Notes under the pieces: generated by a model | Databases searched by the model: none | What the model was told of the DNA's origin: nothing | What the model saw: the letters and a program-made list of their open reading frames with translations, nothing else | Source: Tenuibacillus multivorans | Lineage (GTDB): Bacteria; Bacillota; Bacilli; Bacillales; Alkalibacillaceae | Length of the DNA stretch: 64,000 bases | Assembly: GCF_900103915.1 (NCBI RefSeq) | Contig: NZ_FNIG01000005.1 | Coordinates: 1-64,000 of the forward strand | Reading direction: 5' to 3' | Shown: positions 24,108 to 33,867 of the stretch, piece after piece | How the letters are laid out: each line of letters opens with the position of its first letter | Numbering within the stretch: the stretch's first letter is position 1 | Translations under genes and position numbers: made by a program

Positions 24108-25805
24108 TTAAAGCTTAAACTGCCTTACCAATCCATTAAGCTCTTCTGCTAGTTTAGCTAATTCATCGGAACTTGATGCGACTTCTTCCATTGAACTATT
24201 AACCTGCTGGGCAGAAGCGGATGTTTGCTCGACGCCAGCAGCTGATTCTTCTGAGATAGATGCGATTTCTTGAACGGATGCGTTCATTTCCTGGCTGTTG
24301 GAACTGATAGATGATAGGTTATCCGTCACGGATTGAATACGTTTCGTCATGTCGTCTACGGCATTTTCGATTTTATTAAATGTTTCGCCGGTTGTTTTAA
24401 TTTGACTTGTTCCTTTTTCAACCTCTGTATAGCCGTCTTGTAAGGATGATACGACGCCTGATGATTCGGTCTGAATACCATCTACGATTCCGGTTATCTC
24501 TTCAACTGATTCGCCAACTTGTTCGGCTAGTGTTCGTACTTCATCGGCAACGACCGCAAAGCCACGACCTTGTTCACCTGCACGTGCGGCTTCAATAGCG
24601 GCGTTTAAGGCTAATAAGTTGGTTTGTTCGGCAATGTCCTGAATAACTGATACGAGTTTAGAGATTTCTTGTGACTGGTTATCGAGTCCTTTGACTTTCT
24701 CAACGGCTTGTTGAACGATTTCATCTATTCTAGACATTTGAGTCACTGATGTGTTCATTAGTTGACTACCTTCGTTGGTTAGCGTTAGGACGTCATTTGA
24801 GGATTTATAAATAAACTCACCATTTTCATTGGCTTCTTGTACTTCCGTTGCAAAAGTGCCCATGTTATCAGAAAGATCACTAGCGTTATTGGCTTGTGAC
24901 TCGGATCCTGCAGCGATCTCTTGCATGGTTGTTGAGATTTGTTCTGATCCACCTTTAACTTCGTTAGCCGATTGAGTTAGTTCTTCACTCTGACTGCTGA
25001 CAGTCTCTGATACGGTATTGATTTGTGTGAGTAATTGACGCATATTATCATTCATGTCATTCGTTGCGGTTACGAGTTGTCCGATTTCGTCTTTAGATTT
25101 TGATTGTAAAGGTTCGAGGCTTAAATCACCTTGTGCGATGGCTTTCATTCGTTCTTTGACGATTTTAATTGGGTTTGTAATCACCTGTGCCGTTACGAGT
25201 GAAACAACAATGGCAAGTACGACAACTAAAGCCGAAACACCTAAGCCAACATATAGGACCGTGTTTCCATTTTCTAATATATTTTGGCCATTTTCTACAA
25301 TTTGATTTTCTCGCTGAGCCGATAGTTCTTCAAAGCCGGCCATAATCTCTTCCGCAACGGGTTGAATGTCATGGATTAAGATTTGATTAGCTCTTGATTC
25401 ATTGCCTTTATCGTATTCTACAAATAATTTATCGACGACCGTTTGTTGCCATTCAATACTTTGATTAATAAGCGACTCGACTTCCTCTGAATCACTTTGT
25501 TCTAAAATCATATTTTGATATTGAATGCTATCTGACGTGTATTCATTAAAACGGTTTTTGAAATCTTCATCACCGTATAATAGATAACCGCGCGTTAATG
25601 CGATTCGTTGAGCCATATTGAAGGCTAGCTTTTCATCGGCTACTAATAAAGGAAGTTGCTCGTCAACGATGTTTTCTGTATCGTTATTAACTTTATTTAT
25701 AGAGATGAAGTTAAATACGCCTAGTATAATGACCAATGCGATAACAAGCGAAAAACCGGACAAAATTTTTGCTTTAATGCTTTTAAAGTTTAATAGTTTT
25801 TTCAT
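24108..25805 (-). CDS. Methyl-accepting chemotaxis protein
   Basis: 565 residues. Topology: membrane helix about 13-35; extracellular four-helix-bundle-type sensor about 36-182; second membrane helix about 183-207 ([20 protein letters not shown]); HAMP about 208-260; long coiled-coil signalling domain to the end, with the hairpin tip [20 protein letters not shown]. It signals through CheA/CheW to the flagellar motor. It is the third gene of a unit with CheX- and CheY-like genes behind a c-di-GMP riboswitch. Confidence 0.93.
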   Translation of the reverse strand: MKKLLNFKSIKAKILSGFSLVIALVIILGVFNFISINKVNNDTENIVDEQLPLLVADEKLAFNMAQRIALTRGYLLYGDEDFKNRFNEYTSDSIQYQNMILEQSDSEEVESLINQSIEWQQTVVDKLFVEYDKGNESRANQILIHDIQPVAEEIMAGFEELSAQRENQIVENGQNILENGNTVLYVGLGVSALVVVLAIVVSLVTAQVITNPIKIVKERMKAIAQGDLSLEPLQSKSKDEIGQLVTATNDMNDNMRQLLTQINTVSETVSSQSEELTQSANEVKGGSEQISTTMQEIAAGSESQANNASDLSDNMGTFATEVQEANENGEFIYKSSNDVLTLTNEGSQLMNTSVTQMSRIDEIVQQAVEKVKGLDNQSQEISKLVSVIQDIAEQTNLLALNAAIEAARAGEQGRGFAVVADEVRTLAEQVGESVEEITGIVDGIQTESSGVVSSLQDGYTEVEKGTSQIKTTGETFNKIENAVDDMTKRIQSVTDNLSSISSNSQEMNASVQEIASISEESAAGVEQTSASAQQVNSSMEEVASSSDELAKLAEELNGLVRQFKL

Positions 25806-25820
25806 TGATGTACACCTCTG

Positions 25821-26201
25821 TTAATTTGTTTCTATCTGCAACACTTTATCTAACGATTCGCGTACTCTTTCGGGCGTAAAGGGTTTGACAATAAAATCTG
25901 TTGCCCCGGCTTCAATAGCATCTATGACCATGGATTGTTGTCCCATGGCGGAGCACATGATGACTATGGCCTTATGATCAATTTTTTTAATTTCTTTTAA
26001 AGCTGCTACGCCATCCATTTCAGGCATCGTAATGTCCATGGTTACGATATCGGGCTCCAAATTTTTGAATAGATCAACAGCCTCATTTCCATCCGCGGCT
26101 TCACCAACGACTTCATGGCCCTGATTCTGTAGTATATCCGTTAGTTGCATGCGCATAAATGCGGCATCATCGGTGATTAAAATCCTTGCCATTTTATCCA
26201 T
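25821..26201 (-). CDS. cheY: CheY-like single-domain response regulator
   Basis: 126 residues, a receiver domain only. The acidic pair is in RILITDDAAFMR, the phosphorylated Asp is in PDIVTMDITMPEMDG, and the conserved Ser and Lys are in MCSAMGQQ and DFIVKPFTPERV. It would carry the signal from CheA to the motor or modulate it. Located 15 bases upstream of the MCP gene and 157 bases downstream of cheX. It may be a second, specialised CheY. Confidence 0.88.
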   Translation of the reverse strand: MDKMARILITDDAAFMRMQLTDILQNQGHEVVGEAADGNEAVDLFKNLEPDIVTMDITMPEMDGVAALKEIKKIDHKAIVIMCSAMGQQSMVIDAIEAGATDFIVKPFTPERVRESLDKVLQIETN

Positions 26202-26358
26202 CTCCTTTTGACTTGACTGTTTCCTGTTCAGCTATTTCTACTGCTCTATGTAAATGATCATTTTGTTTTGAGAGATTGATTTTTATAGTAAAAGGAATTT
26301 TTCTCGGGATTTACTGTGTTATCTAGAGGAAATCAATATCTCCCGAGTAGCATCCCTT

Positions 26359-26820
26359 TTAATCGAGTAATAAGTAAACCTCAATTTCTCCTTTATCTTC
26401 CACTTCTACATTGAGCTGAATCGCCTTTTCGTAGCCTTTAATGGTTGTGTTTCCTTCCATAATCGTAGGAGCTGTGATATTGGTTTCAAGGTCATTCGAG
26501 TCGTTAATGGTTGAAATACCGCCAGCAATCATATTGCCAAGTTCACCACTAAATGACGTCAACATTTCGCCTTCCAGCTTCATACCATACATGGATTCAC
26601 CAATTGAACTGAAGACGGAACTTTGTGCTGAAAGAATGAGCTTCCCCTTAATATCCCCCGTAATGCCGATCAGTACGCCAAATTTAATGATTGGATCTTG
26701 CTTTAGATCATTGGGCTTTTGGATATTTAAATTCATTGGGATAACATTTTGAATAGAAGTCAATGTGCCATTAAGAAGATAAGTAACGGCTTCTGTTCTT
26801 TTTTGGGCATCTGTAGTCAT
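26359..26820 (-). CDS. cheX: CheX-like CheY-P phosphatase
   Basis: 153 residues. CheX/CheC/FliY phosphatases use an E-x-x-N pair on a long helix; here SGELGNMIAGG gives E-L-G-N. Other CheX-like stretches are GVLIGITGDIKGKLILS and GEIEVYLLLD at the C-terminus. It dephosphorylates CheY-P, fitting the adjacent cheY gene. First gene of the unit, directly after a cyclic-di-GMP riboswitch and hairpin. Confidence 0.87.
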   Translation of the reverse strand: MTTDAQKRTEAVTYLLNGTLTSIQNVIPMNLNIQKPNDLKQDPIIKFGVLIGITGDIKGKLILSAQSSVFSSIGESMYGMKLEGEMLTSFSGELGNMIAGGISTINDSNDLETNITAPTIMEGNTTIKGYEKAIQLNVEVEDKGEIEVYLLLD

Positions 26821-26847
26821 TTTTTCACCACCTTATGATTTATGAAT

Positions 26848-26877
26848 TAAAAAAGCTACCCATCATCATGAGTAGCC
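26848..26877 (-). terminator. Riboswitch expression-platform terminator
   Basis: On the minus strand GGCTACTCAT and ATGGGTAGC pair around GATG and are followed by TTTTTT, between aptamer and cheX. The stem begins just after the aptamer, as expected for a transcription-terminating platform. Confidence 0.75.
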
Positions 26878-26889
26878 AAATAAATCTAT

Positions 26890-26980
26890 TCATTTACTTG
26901 GTAGCCAGGCGATCGTAGTTTTTTAACCTTAGACCCTAGGCTTTGCGTCCTAACCTTTCGGAAAGTTTGCCTTTTTCATA
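26890..26980 (-). ncRNA. Cyclic-di-GMP-I (GEMM) riboswitch before cheX
   Basis: Minus-strand reading gives GGCAAACTTTCCGAAAGG, then GGACGCAAAGCCTAGGGTC, TAAGG and the closing GCCTGGCTACC. These are the conserved blocks of the class I c-di-GMP aptamer: the tetraloop-bearing P2 stem, the GACGCAAAGCC core and the tetraloop-receptor side. It controls the cheX-cheY-MCP unit, so chemotaxis output depends on c-di-GMP. The on/off direction depends on how the terminator at 26848-26877 pairs and was not modelled. Confidence 0.93.
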
Positions 26981-27207
26981 TATAGGACTATTGTTTCAGT
27001 ACTTTAGCCATATTAATGCAAAAATATAATTTGGTCAACAAAAAACGACAAAAAATATGGTTATTTTTTGTCGGCAGAATCAAACGGTCCATTTAGTGGA
27101 AGAAAAAGTTTTATAGGCATCACTTTTTAATGAATTAAACAGCAAAAAACAGGAAGAATTTCTTACTCCTTCATGGCTACACTGAATACAGAAAAAGGGG
27201 TGAGGGC

Positions 27208-28492
27208 ATGAACCATAAATCTATTGGATTATTTCAAGGAATTGCCTTATATATCGCAGCTATATTAGGATCAGGTGTCCTATTTTTATCTGGAGTAACG
27301 GCCTCAATGGCGGGGCCTGCGTCGATTGTATCCTGGTTGATAGTGATTTTAATTAATTTTCCACTTGCTTATTCATTCGCATGTTTGGCTCGGCAATATC
27401 CAGACGCTGGTGGTGCAGCAACGTTTGTCAGGCATTCTTTCGGACATCATTTAGGTAATATTGTTGGGTGGTTTTACTTTGTTACAGCAGCCGTTGGTCA
27501 AACGATTGTATCTTTAACGGGTGCATATTGTTAGCCATGCCTTTGGATTTTCACATGTTGAAACCACTTTAATGGCCGTCATTATTTTGGGGATTGCAGG
27601 TGTTTTAAATTTTTTTGGTGTCAATATAAGTGGTAAAGTGGCTTTGATTTTAAGTGCTTGTTTACTGTTTCTTTTATTGTTAACGATATTGGTGGCGTTG
27701 CCAACTATACAATGGGGCAACTTTACGCCATTTGTTCCGAATGGATGGTTTTCGGTCGGAAGTGCGATAACGCTTATTTTTTGGTCTTTCTTCGGTTGGG
27801 AGGCCATTTGTAGTCTGGCGGATAACTTTAAAAAGCCGGAAAAAGATATTGTAAAAGGATCGATTGTTAGTGCTATCGTCATTGGTGTGTTGTTTTTGGC
27901 GTTAAGTCTTGTCACGATTGGAACATCGACGTATGGGAGTAAAGAAAGTAACCTGTCTCCTATTGGTGTTATAATGGGAGAAGCAGTGGGTATAGGTGCT
28001 AAATCTATGACAGCTGTATTGGCGTTAATCATTTGTGCAGGGACAGCGAACGCATTTGTAGCCAGTTTAACGCAATTGGGGTATTCCTTAAGCAGGGATG
28101 GTGCTTTTCCAACGTTTTTTTCAAAACGGCATGCAACCACTAACATTCCTAGACGGATGGTTTTATTTATTATCAGTTTCTCGGTAGCAGGGGTTCTAGT
28201 GTTGGAGTTACTGTCACTAACGTTTAATGATATTTTGTTTATCCCGACTTCTCTTGGAATTTTAGTCTACATACTTTCTATGGCAGCTGGCGTTAAATTA
28301 TTTAAGAAAAAGACGTTGGCATGGTCTGCGTCGTTACTCTCATTAATATTATGTCTACTGGTCATCCCATTCTTTCAATTGTATATTTTTGTTCCATTGA
28401 TTGTCTTGGCTCTATATGTTATTTATATGGTTTTTGATAAGAAGATTTTTTCGACAGGGAGAGGAATGAAATTTAATGATAAACCAAAATGA
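27208..28492 (+). pseudogene. APC-family amino acid permease, split by a frameshift
   Basis: The first frame (27208-27534) encodes the normal N-terminus: GIALYIAAILGSGVLFLSG, then YPDAGGAATFVRHSFGHHLG, ending TGAYC and a stop. The second frame (from about 27521) continues as SHAFGFSHVETTLMAVIILG to a full C-terminus. Together they form a normal APC permease of about 425 residues. A one-base indel near 27525 separates them. Either a recent mutation or a sequencing error at this point; the rest is well preserved, so decay is young. Confidence 0.75.
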
Positions 28493-29060
28493 TATTTCTA
28501 AAGAAACCATGTGGGAAGCGACGATTACGTGTGATTCAGCATACGATGGGCTATTCTTTTACGCCGTCAAGACAACGGGAATTTTTTGTCGGCCGTCTTG
28601 TAAGTCTAAAGTGCCTAATAGTGAAAATGTTTCTTTTTTTGGGGACGCAGCTAATGCTCAAAAAGCAGGATATCGTCCTTGTAAAAGGTGCCGGCCTGAT
28701 TTGAAATCAAAGACATATGACCCATTTGGATCAATTATAGAAGATACCATGCAGATCATCGAAAAAAATTATGAGCAAAAAATGTCTTTCGATGAAATCG
28801 CAACAAAGGTCGGCGTTAGCAGGTTTCATTTAAATCGGCTTTTTAAGGATAGGACGGGATACACACCACTTATGTATTTAGAAAAGATTAGAATCAATAA
28901 GGCGAAAGATCTTCTTTTATCGACTACCTTAAATAGCACGGAAATTGGTTATCAAATCGGCTATCAAAGCATTTCCAGCTTTTATAATGCATTCAAACGT
29001 CACACCGGACTTACACCAAGTCAATTTCAAGCCAATTACGTTGAAAAGGCGTCTTATTAA
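28476..29060 (+). CDS. adaA: AdaA: methylphosphotriester-DNA repair and AraC-type activator
   Basis: 194 residues. N-terminal Ada zinc domain with four Cys (GIFCRPSCKSK, and CKRCRPD), where one Cys accepts the methyl group from phosphotriesters. C-terminal AraC-type double helix-turn-helix (FDEIATKVGVSRFHLNRLFK, EIGYQIGYQSISSFYNAFKR). Methylation turns it into an activator of the adaptive response. It overlaps the end of the permease frame by 17 bases and precedes adaB, as in Bacillus. Confidence 0.93.
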   Translation: MINQNDISKETMWEATITCDSAYDGLFFYAVKTTGIFCRPSCKSKVPNSENVSFFGDAANAQKAGYRPCKRCRPDLKSKTYDPFGSIIEDTMQIIEKNYEQKMSFDEIATKVGVSRFHLNRLFKDRTGYTPLMYLEKIRINKAKDLLLSTTLNSTEIGYQIGYQSISSFYNAFKRHTGLTPSQFQANYVEKASY

Positions 29061-29138
29061 GACCTGGATTGATTATATAGGCATAAAACCAGCATCTTTA
29101 TAAAGGGGGACAAAACGGCACCGAAAGGAGGCACGCAC

Positions 29139-29624
29139 ATGATTATCTATGATGAATGCCAGACAAAAATCGGTCATTTGCGGTATATTTTCAACGAAGA
29201 TGGTGCACTTGAACGTATCGTGTTAACCGACGACCTCTGGCATGCTTTAACTGCCAAACAAACTATGAAAAGAAACCATGAGCTTGGAAAGCCCGTTTGT
29301 CAACAATTTAAGGAATATGTCCATGGGGATCGTAGTCAATTCGACTTGTCTTATGAACTGTTAGGGACTCCATTCCAAAAACAAACATGGCAGGCCTTAC
29401 GAAATATTCCTTATGGGGGAATACGAACCTATTCTGAAATAGCCAATTCTATCGGAAGACCGAAAGCTATTCGTGCGGTAGGTCAGGCTAATGCTGGTAA
29501 TCCTTTGCCTATCCTGTTTCCCTGTCATCGCGTCATTGGCAGCAATAAAAAGTTGACCGGCTATGCAGGTGGGATGGATATGAAAAAGCAGTTGCTGGAG
29601 ATTGAAGGTGCTGAAATATCATGA
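29139..29624 (+). CDS. adaB: AdaB/Ogt: methylated-DNA-protein-cysteine methyltransferase
   Basis: 161 residues. Suicide methyl acceptor that restores O6-methylguanine. The active-site motif ILFPCHRVIGSNKKLTGYAG is intact, as are the helix-turn-helix recognition region IPYGGIRTYSEIANSIGRP and the GNPLPI turn. It is 78 bases downstream of adaA with a strong ribosome binding site (AAAGGAGG), so the two form the adaptive alkylation-response unit. Confidence 0.93.
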   Translation: MIIYDECQTKIGHLRYIFNEDGALERIVLTDDLWHALTAKQTMKRNHELGKPVCQQFKEYVHGDRSQFDLSYELLGTPFQKQTWQALRNIPYGGIRTYSEIANSIGRPKAIRAVGQANAGNPLPILFPCHRVIGSNKKLTGYAGGMDMKKQLLEIEGAEIS

Positions 29625-29857
29625 AGTACCCGTTTCACACTAAGAAAGTGGCCTTATTATGGAAGAATCACAATGTGAATAACACACTAATTAGAATAGA
29701 TTTTAATAGCAAATAAACAAATAAGTAGCAAGCAAAAACGCCCAGAATTAATCTGAGCGCTAATAATTTACTATCTTTGTTCAACTAAATCGCCAAATAG
29801 TTAAGAAGAAAACAGGCGGTATTTACTTTTTTAAATATCGCCTCACTCTAATTACAA

Positions 29858-30232
29858 CTAGCCTGTACAAATCATTATGATATTCTTATCAGGATCACTT
29901 ATGTTAAAATATGCAAAATCATCAAATCTAACAATATCAGATTCTATTCTAATACCTAACTCTCTAATATAGTCATACGATTTTTCAATATCATTTGTAT
30001 GAAAATTAAACAATGGGTATGAAGAAGGATTAATATCTTTAGTCATATCAGATGGGCCTGCATCTAAAGTTAATCCAGTAAAATGGTTAACCTTTATGTT
30101 GTGAACAGGTTGGGAAACTTTTGTTAAATCAATTTCTTGATCAAATAATTGACTATACCATTTGACTGATCTCTCTAAGTTACTTACATGAACAAAAATA
30201 GTGTTAATCTGGTTTTTAATAGGACTAAACAC
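29858..30232 (-). CDS. VOC-superfamily (glyoxalase-like) protein
   Basis: About 124 residues from GTG 30232, chosen because AAGGAGAG lies upstream; an in-frame ATG at 30283 adds 17 non-conserved residues. The fold shows as INTIFVHVSNLERSVKWYSQ, a central beta region with FNFHTNDIEKSYDYIRELG and the terminal YFNISDPDKNIIMI. VOC proteins bind metal and act as lyases, dioxygenases or antibiotic-binding proteins; the substrate is not evident. It is next to the convergently oriented adaB and near the sigma factor. Confidence 0.75.
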   Translation of the reverse strand: MFSPIKNQINTIFVHVSNLERSVKWYSQLFDQEIDLTKVSQPVHNIKVNHFTGLTLDAGPSDMTKDINPSSYPLFNFHTNDIEKSYDYIRELGIRIESDIVRFDDFAYFNISDPDKNIIMICTG

Positions 30233-30331
30233 ATTTACCACTCTCCTTGAATAATTTATAATCCCAATTAAGGATTTCTTCATTTATACAACGGATCATG
30301 AGTTTAAATCCTTACACAAAAATTAAATTTC

Positions 30332-31291
30332 TTAAAAAATGTGATAAAAATTCTCAGCATTTAGATTTACTTCTAACTCTTTAGCGGCGTATTTCATTAA
30401 ATCCCAAGAAAAACAATAAAATTTCCAAAATGTAATTTTGTCGTCTACCATTTCTATATAATGTACATTATTTAAGTAAAGTTGATTGTCTTGTTTCCTT
30501 TCTAACTCAATTACTACTGGACGACCCCAAAGTATTTTGTATTCAGATTCAATAATATTTTGTTTTTGTACAATCTCGTACCAGTCATTTAATGAATTAT
30601 TCTTTGTTTCATCAAGACCAATTTCTAAACCAGAGTGAGTTATGTCTGTAACTATATTTTCTTCTAAAATTGATGCAATTAGTTTAGGATCTTTTTTTCT
30701 AAAGCCTTCAAGCATAATTTCTATTACTTTATCAGGTTGAATTTTTTTAACGTTTGTTTTTCCGTTTTGCATTTTAATATTCTTTCCGTTACGAAGATTA
30801 TCTCTCGCTCTACTTAAGTTAGTATATATGGCTCCTTCAGTTGTTCCAATAATTTCTGCAATTTCTTTACCTTTATATTTAAAAGCTTCCGATAAAATAA
30901 GAACAACAAACTGCATATGAGAAAGATTATTCACTAAGAAATCAAGGTTTTCAAGTAATTGAAAATTGTAGTAGGTTGAAATATCTTGTAGTTGATAATT
31001 TTCGTCACTAGATTGATTGAGGAATTTATCTTTTCTTTTTTGATCAATCCATAGATTGGTAGCAATTTTAAATAGATAAGACTTCGTTTTAACTGGTTGG
31101 TATAGTTTCGCTATAATTGAAAAAGCCCTCAACAATGTATCTTGAACAAGATCTTCTGCATCCCAAGGCGAGTTTGTTAGGAAATAGCAATATCTCCACA
31201 AGTCTGAGCGGTGCGGCTCAATTTTTTCTTTATAATCCCTTTCTAAATTTCTGAGATTATCACTCAAATTATTAAGGTTATCTATTGTCAC
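30332..31291 (-). CDS. ECF sigma factor with C-terminal SnoaL-like domain
   Basis: 319 residues. Region 2 is clear: DLWRYCYFLTNSPWDAEDLV with QDTLLRAF, then IATNLWIDQKRKD. Region 4 reads VLILSEAFKYKGKEIAEIIG with TEGAIYTNLSRARDNL. The remaining roughly 120 residues (from about 195) look like a SnoaL-type domain, as in ECF sigma factors that are controlled by their own C-terminal extension and not by an anti-sigma factor. No anti-sigma gene is adjacent. Target genes unknown. Confidence 0.82.
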   Translation of the reverse strand: MTIDNLNNLSDNLRNLERDYKEKIEPHRSDLWRYCYFLTNSPWDAEDLVQDTLLRAFSIIAKLYQPVKTKSYLFKIATNLWIDQKRKDKFLNQSSDENYQLQDISTYYNFQLLENLDFLVNNLSHMQFVVLILSEAFKYKGKEIAEIIGTTEGAIYTNLSRARDNLRNGKNIKMQNGKTNVKKIQPDKVIEIMLEGFRKKDPKLIASILEENIVTDITHSGLEIGLDETKNNSLNDWYEIVQKQNIIESEYKILWGRPVVIELERKQDNQLYLNNVHYIEMVDDKITFWKFYCFSWDLMKYAAKELEVNLNAENFYHIF

Positions 31292-31494
31292 TTTTCCCCC
31301 TCCAACTTATCAAAAATAGTTCAATCAACTTCAAATAAACTGCTGCGTTAGTTCATTAGGAGCGTTTCTTCACATTCTTGTACTCAGTTTAACATAAAAT
31401 GCCATTAAATCTTTGGATACGTTATATCCTCTGAAAAACATATGTATCAACCTTTAAAAAATATGGTTAAATCAAATTTTAAGGTTCCTGTTTT

Positions 31495-31570
31495 GTGTAC
31501 CTTTTTTATTAATTATGTGTACCTTTAGCTTCTTTTAAGTATAATATTATATAAAGGTATATAATAACAA
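31495..31570 (+). promoter_or_regulatory. Promoter region with repeated GTGTACCTTT sites
   Basis: TGTGTACCTTT occurs at about 31494 and 31516, and a related inverted AAAGGTATATA at about 31553. A TATAAT is present near 31540. The repeats flank the likely promoter of the Xre/ImmA/PIN unit, so they are candidate operators for its own Xre regulator. Confidence 0.45.
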
Positions 31571-31595
31571 TACTAATTGATGCGGAGGTGTCATG

Positions 31596-32006
31596 ATGAG
31601 TGAGACAAAAAAGATAATAGGCGAAAATGTAAAGAGCTATTTAGAAGCTAAAGGTATTAAGCATAGTTGGGTTATAGAACGGTTAGGTGTAAGTAAAGGG
31701 GCTTTCTACAATTTCCTTAGAGGTGAGGGAAATGTGGATCAATATGAACAAAAAATCTTGAAACTGTTTAGAATTAAAGATCCTTTTTACTTTCATCGTG
31801 AAGAAATGGCGTTACCTAATAGTATAAGTGAGAAGAATAAGGAACAGAATTTTATGGATTTTGCGGCACTTTCTTTTCATGGTGCAGACAGCGAAGAATT
31901 TAAGGAAGGGATGAAAGCTTTTAGAGATATCGTAGAATTGATAGATGTTCTTAAACCTCTTGCAAATCAATCTGTTGTGTTGGAGGATGATTCTTTTGAT
32001 CAATAA
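31596..32006 (+). CDS. Xre-like helix-turn-helix regulator
   Basis: About 136 residues; ATG 31596 has the better spacing to GGAGG, although ATG 31593 is directly before it. The N-terminal HTH reads NVKSYLEAKGIKHSWVIERL with GVSKGAFYNFLRGEG; the C-terminal half (about residues 70-136) is helical and acidic and may bind the partner. It overlaps the ImmA/IrrE-type peptidase gene by 11 bases. In such pairs the Xre protein is a repressor or antitoxin that the peptidase can cleave. Confidence 0.75.
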   Translation: MSETKKIIGENVKSYLEAKGIKHSWVIERLGVSKGAFYNFLRGEGNVDQYEQKILKLFRIKDPFYFHREEMALPNSISEKNKEQNFMDFAALSFHGADSEEFKEGMKAFRDIVELIDVLKPLANQSVVLEDDSFDQ

Positions 32007-32805
32007 AGATAATTTAGAACAGGTCATTGATTTTAATCAAAAATACCTGTCAAAGATTAAGTCAAATATAGAGATTTTGAAATCTTCGGCTGATCCACTT
32101 ATTGCTTCAAAACCTCTTGAATTTATAAAAACGCATTTAAATGAAAATGCTCATGTTATTGAGTTTCCAGTGAAGAATTTAGATTATGGTGGATTGGTTT
32201 TTTATCTTAATAAAAGTTTTTATATACAGATTAATTCTTCCCAACCCAAAATATATGAAAACTTTATGTGGGCACATGAGTTTTACCATTTTTATTTTGA
32301 TAAAGAAAAAATCAAGAGTAAGGAAAAAAACTTCATCTTGATTGATACTATTTTTGATGAAAAAGAGAGATTACCCAATCTGTTTACGAGTGAATTTCTA
32401 ATTAATGACTTTATCTTAGAACGAAAATTCTATTCATTCAAAAAAGAGTACGATCGTTTAGTGGATATAGTCATCCATTTAATACCTGTTTTTGAATTAC
32501 CTTATAAGGCAATTGTGATTAAATTGGCTCAGAACAAACTTATTCAGGTTGAGGATGCAAGAGAGATTATCGATTATGATTATAAAAATAATATACCGGA
32601 TGACATCGATCAAACACTATTTTCGGCCAGCTATAAAATAAAACTCGATAATTATAAAAACCTATTAAAAGAAGCATCAAAAAACATGAACGAAGATGAT
32701 GTCCAGTCTAATATGAAAAAATATGATGACGTATATAATTTGTTGTTAGATTGGAGAAGAGAGTTGGGCGGTGGGGTTAAAAATGACGGTAATCGAAAAT
32801 CCTAA
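31996..32805 (+). CDS. ImmA/IrrE-type zinc metallopeptidase
   Basis: About 269 residues. The gluzincin-type motif is present in FMWAHEFYHFYFDKE (H-E-F-Y-H). A further conserved region is LPNLFTSEFLIND, with a candidate third ligand Glu. I chose TTG 31996 because GGAGG ends ten bases upstream; ATG 31987 abuts the GGAGG. ImmA/IrrE peptidases cut Xre-type repressors in response to DNA damage or stress. Here it lies between the Xre gene and a PIN-like gene with overlaps on both sides, so all three are likely one operon. Confidence 0.78.
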   Translation: MINKDNLEQVIDFNQKYLSKIKSNIEILKSSADPLIASKPLEFIKTHLNENAHVIEFPVKNLDYGGLVFYLNKSFYIQINSSQPKIYENFMWAHEFYHFYFDKEKIKSKEKNFILIDTIFDEKERLPNLFTSEFLINDFILERKFYSFKKEYDRLVDIVIHLIPVFELPYKAIVIKLAQNKLIQVEDAREIIDYDYKNNIPDDIDQTLFSASYKIKLDNYKNLLKEASKNMNEDDVQSNMKKYDDVYNLLLDWRRELGGGVKNDGNRKS

Positions 32806-33676
32806 ATTAAATTCTATCATACCTTTTCTAAATGATAACTTGGATGATCTAGAAAAGGTACTTAACGATAACCCATCGCTTTATATTATGGATAATATGA
32901 TGCTCGCAAAAATAAGGAAGGATTTTGTGAAGAATCCCTTTATGGTTAGTGGTTTAAATGCTTCTAATATAGTTGTTATTCCTGAGATTATCCTAGAAGA
33001 AGCGTCAAAGAACTTACCAAATGAAGAGGCATTTAGAAGACACTACTATGAAATTTTTCATATTCTTTCACAAGAGAAGGAAGTATATGTCGTCAATTTA
33101 GAATTAATATTAGAATTATTACAAAGTATGGCAAGTAAGAAAGATGCTTTAAATCTACTACGGAATATAGCCATAGAAGCGGTCAGAATTAATCCAGTGA
33201 TTTCGGATGTCATAAGGGGAACAGATGTTAATGCTACTACTGCTCTAGAAGAATTAAACGGTGCGATTATCCATAATGGAAAAAATGCTGGGGAGCGATT
33301 TATAACGACCTTTGCTCTTGTGTTATTGAGTATGTATTATAGTCCAGTCTATATTTTCAGTGAGGATGTAAAGGGGATTTATGGTGCATTTAGAACGTTC
33401 ATCAGTAATGAAAGATTAATGGATTTGATTGACATTAGTGATGCATTAGAGCTGATTGAACAATATAAATTTATATCTTATGAATCCTTAATTCAATCTG
33501 TTTATTTAGAAGAAGATTTAAGTGAAGATGAGTTGATGGATTTAATTGTGACATGTGATCGAAACCGTTCTAGAAATATATTATATAGTTTGGATGGACA
33601 TCTTTGTCATACGTCAATTTCTGATGAAAACCTGTCTAAGTGGATTAGCGAGGGAATAATAAAGTTTCAATTTTAA
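32783..33676 (+). CDS. PIN-like nuclease-type protein, third gene of the Xre/ImmA module
   Basis: 297 residues from ATG 32783 (GGTGGGG upstream; a GTG at 32771 is in frame). The layout resembles a PIN domain: Asp in SLYIMDNMMLAKIRK, strand NIVVIPEIILEEASKN with acidic residues, GERFITTFALVLLS, and YIFSEDVKGIYGAFRTFI, which matches the D-x-x-G step of PIN folds. The C-terminal 80 residues are helical. PIN proteins are mostly RNases acting as toxins. Overlap with the peptidase gene suggests joint function. Identification is by pattern only. Confidence 0.55.
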   Translation: MTVIENPKLNSIIPFLNDNLDDLEKVLNDNPSLYIMDNMMLAKIRKDFVKNPFMVSGLNASNIVVIPEIILEEASKNLPNEEAFRRHYYEIFHILSQEKEVYVVNLELILELLQSMASKKDALNLLRNIAIEAVRINPVISDVIRGTDVNATTALEELNGAIIHNGKNAGERFITTFALVLLSMYYSPVYIFSEDVKGIYGAFRTFISNERLMDLIDISDALELIEQYKFISYESLIQSVYLEEDLSEDELMDLIVTCDRNRSRNILYSLDGHLCHTSISDENLSKWISEGIIKFQF

Positions 33677-33867
33677 CATAGTACAAAATATACTAGAGTG
33701 GTGTGTTTTGTGATTTTAGAGTGCGGAGGATTGCGATTTTGTAGGAGAAAATACTGATTTGACTTGAAGCTTCCTCGAGTATGAGTTGTTTGTCTAGGAG
33801 CCATTTGTATAAGGAAACATGTTATAATATATTTGGTTTGTACATACCTCAAAGGAGAAGCATTCTA

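Noticed and set aside
27514-28146. 210-codon minus-strand frame across the permease
   Set aside because: Shadow of the permease; the plus-strand reading has membrane segments and family motifs.
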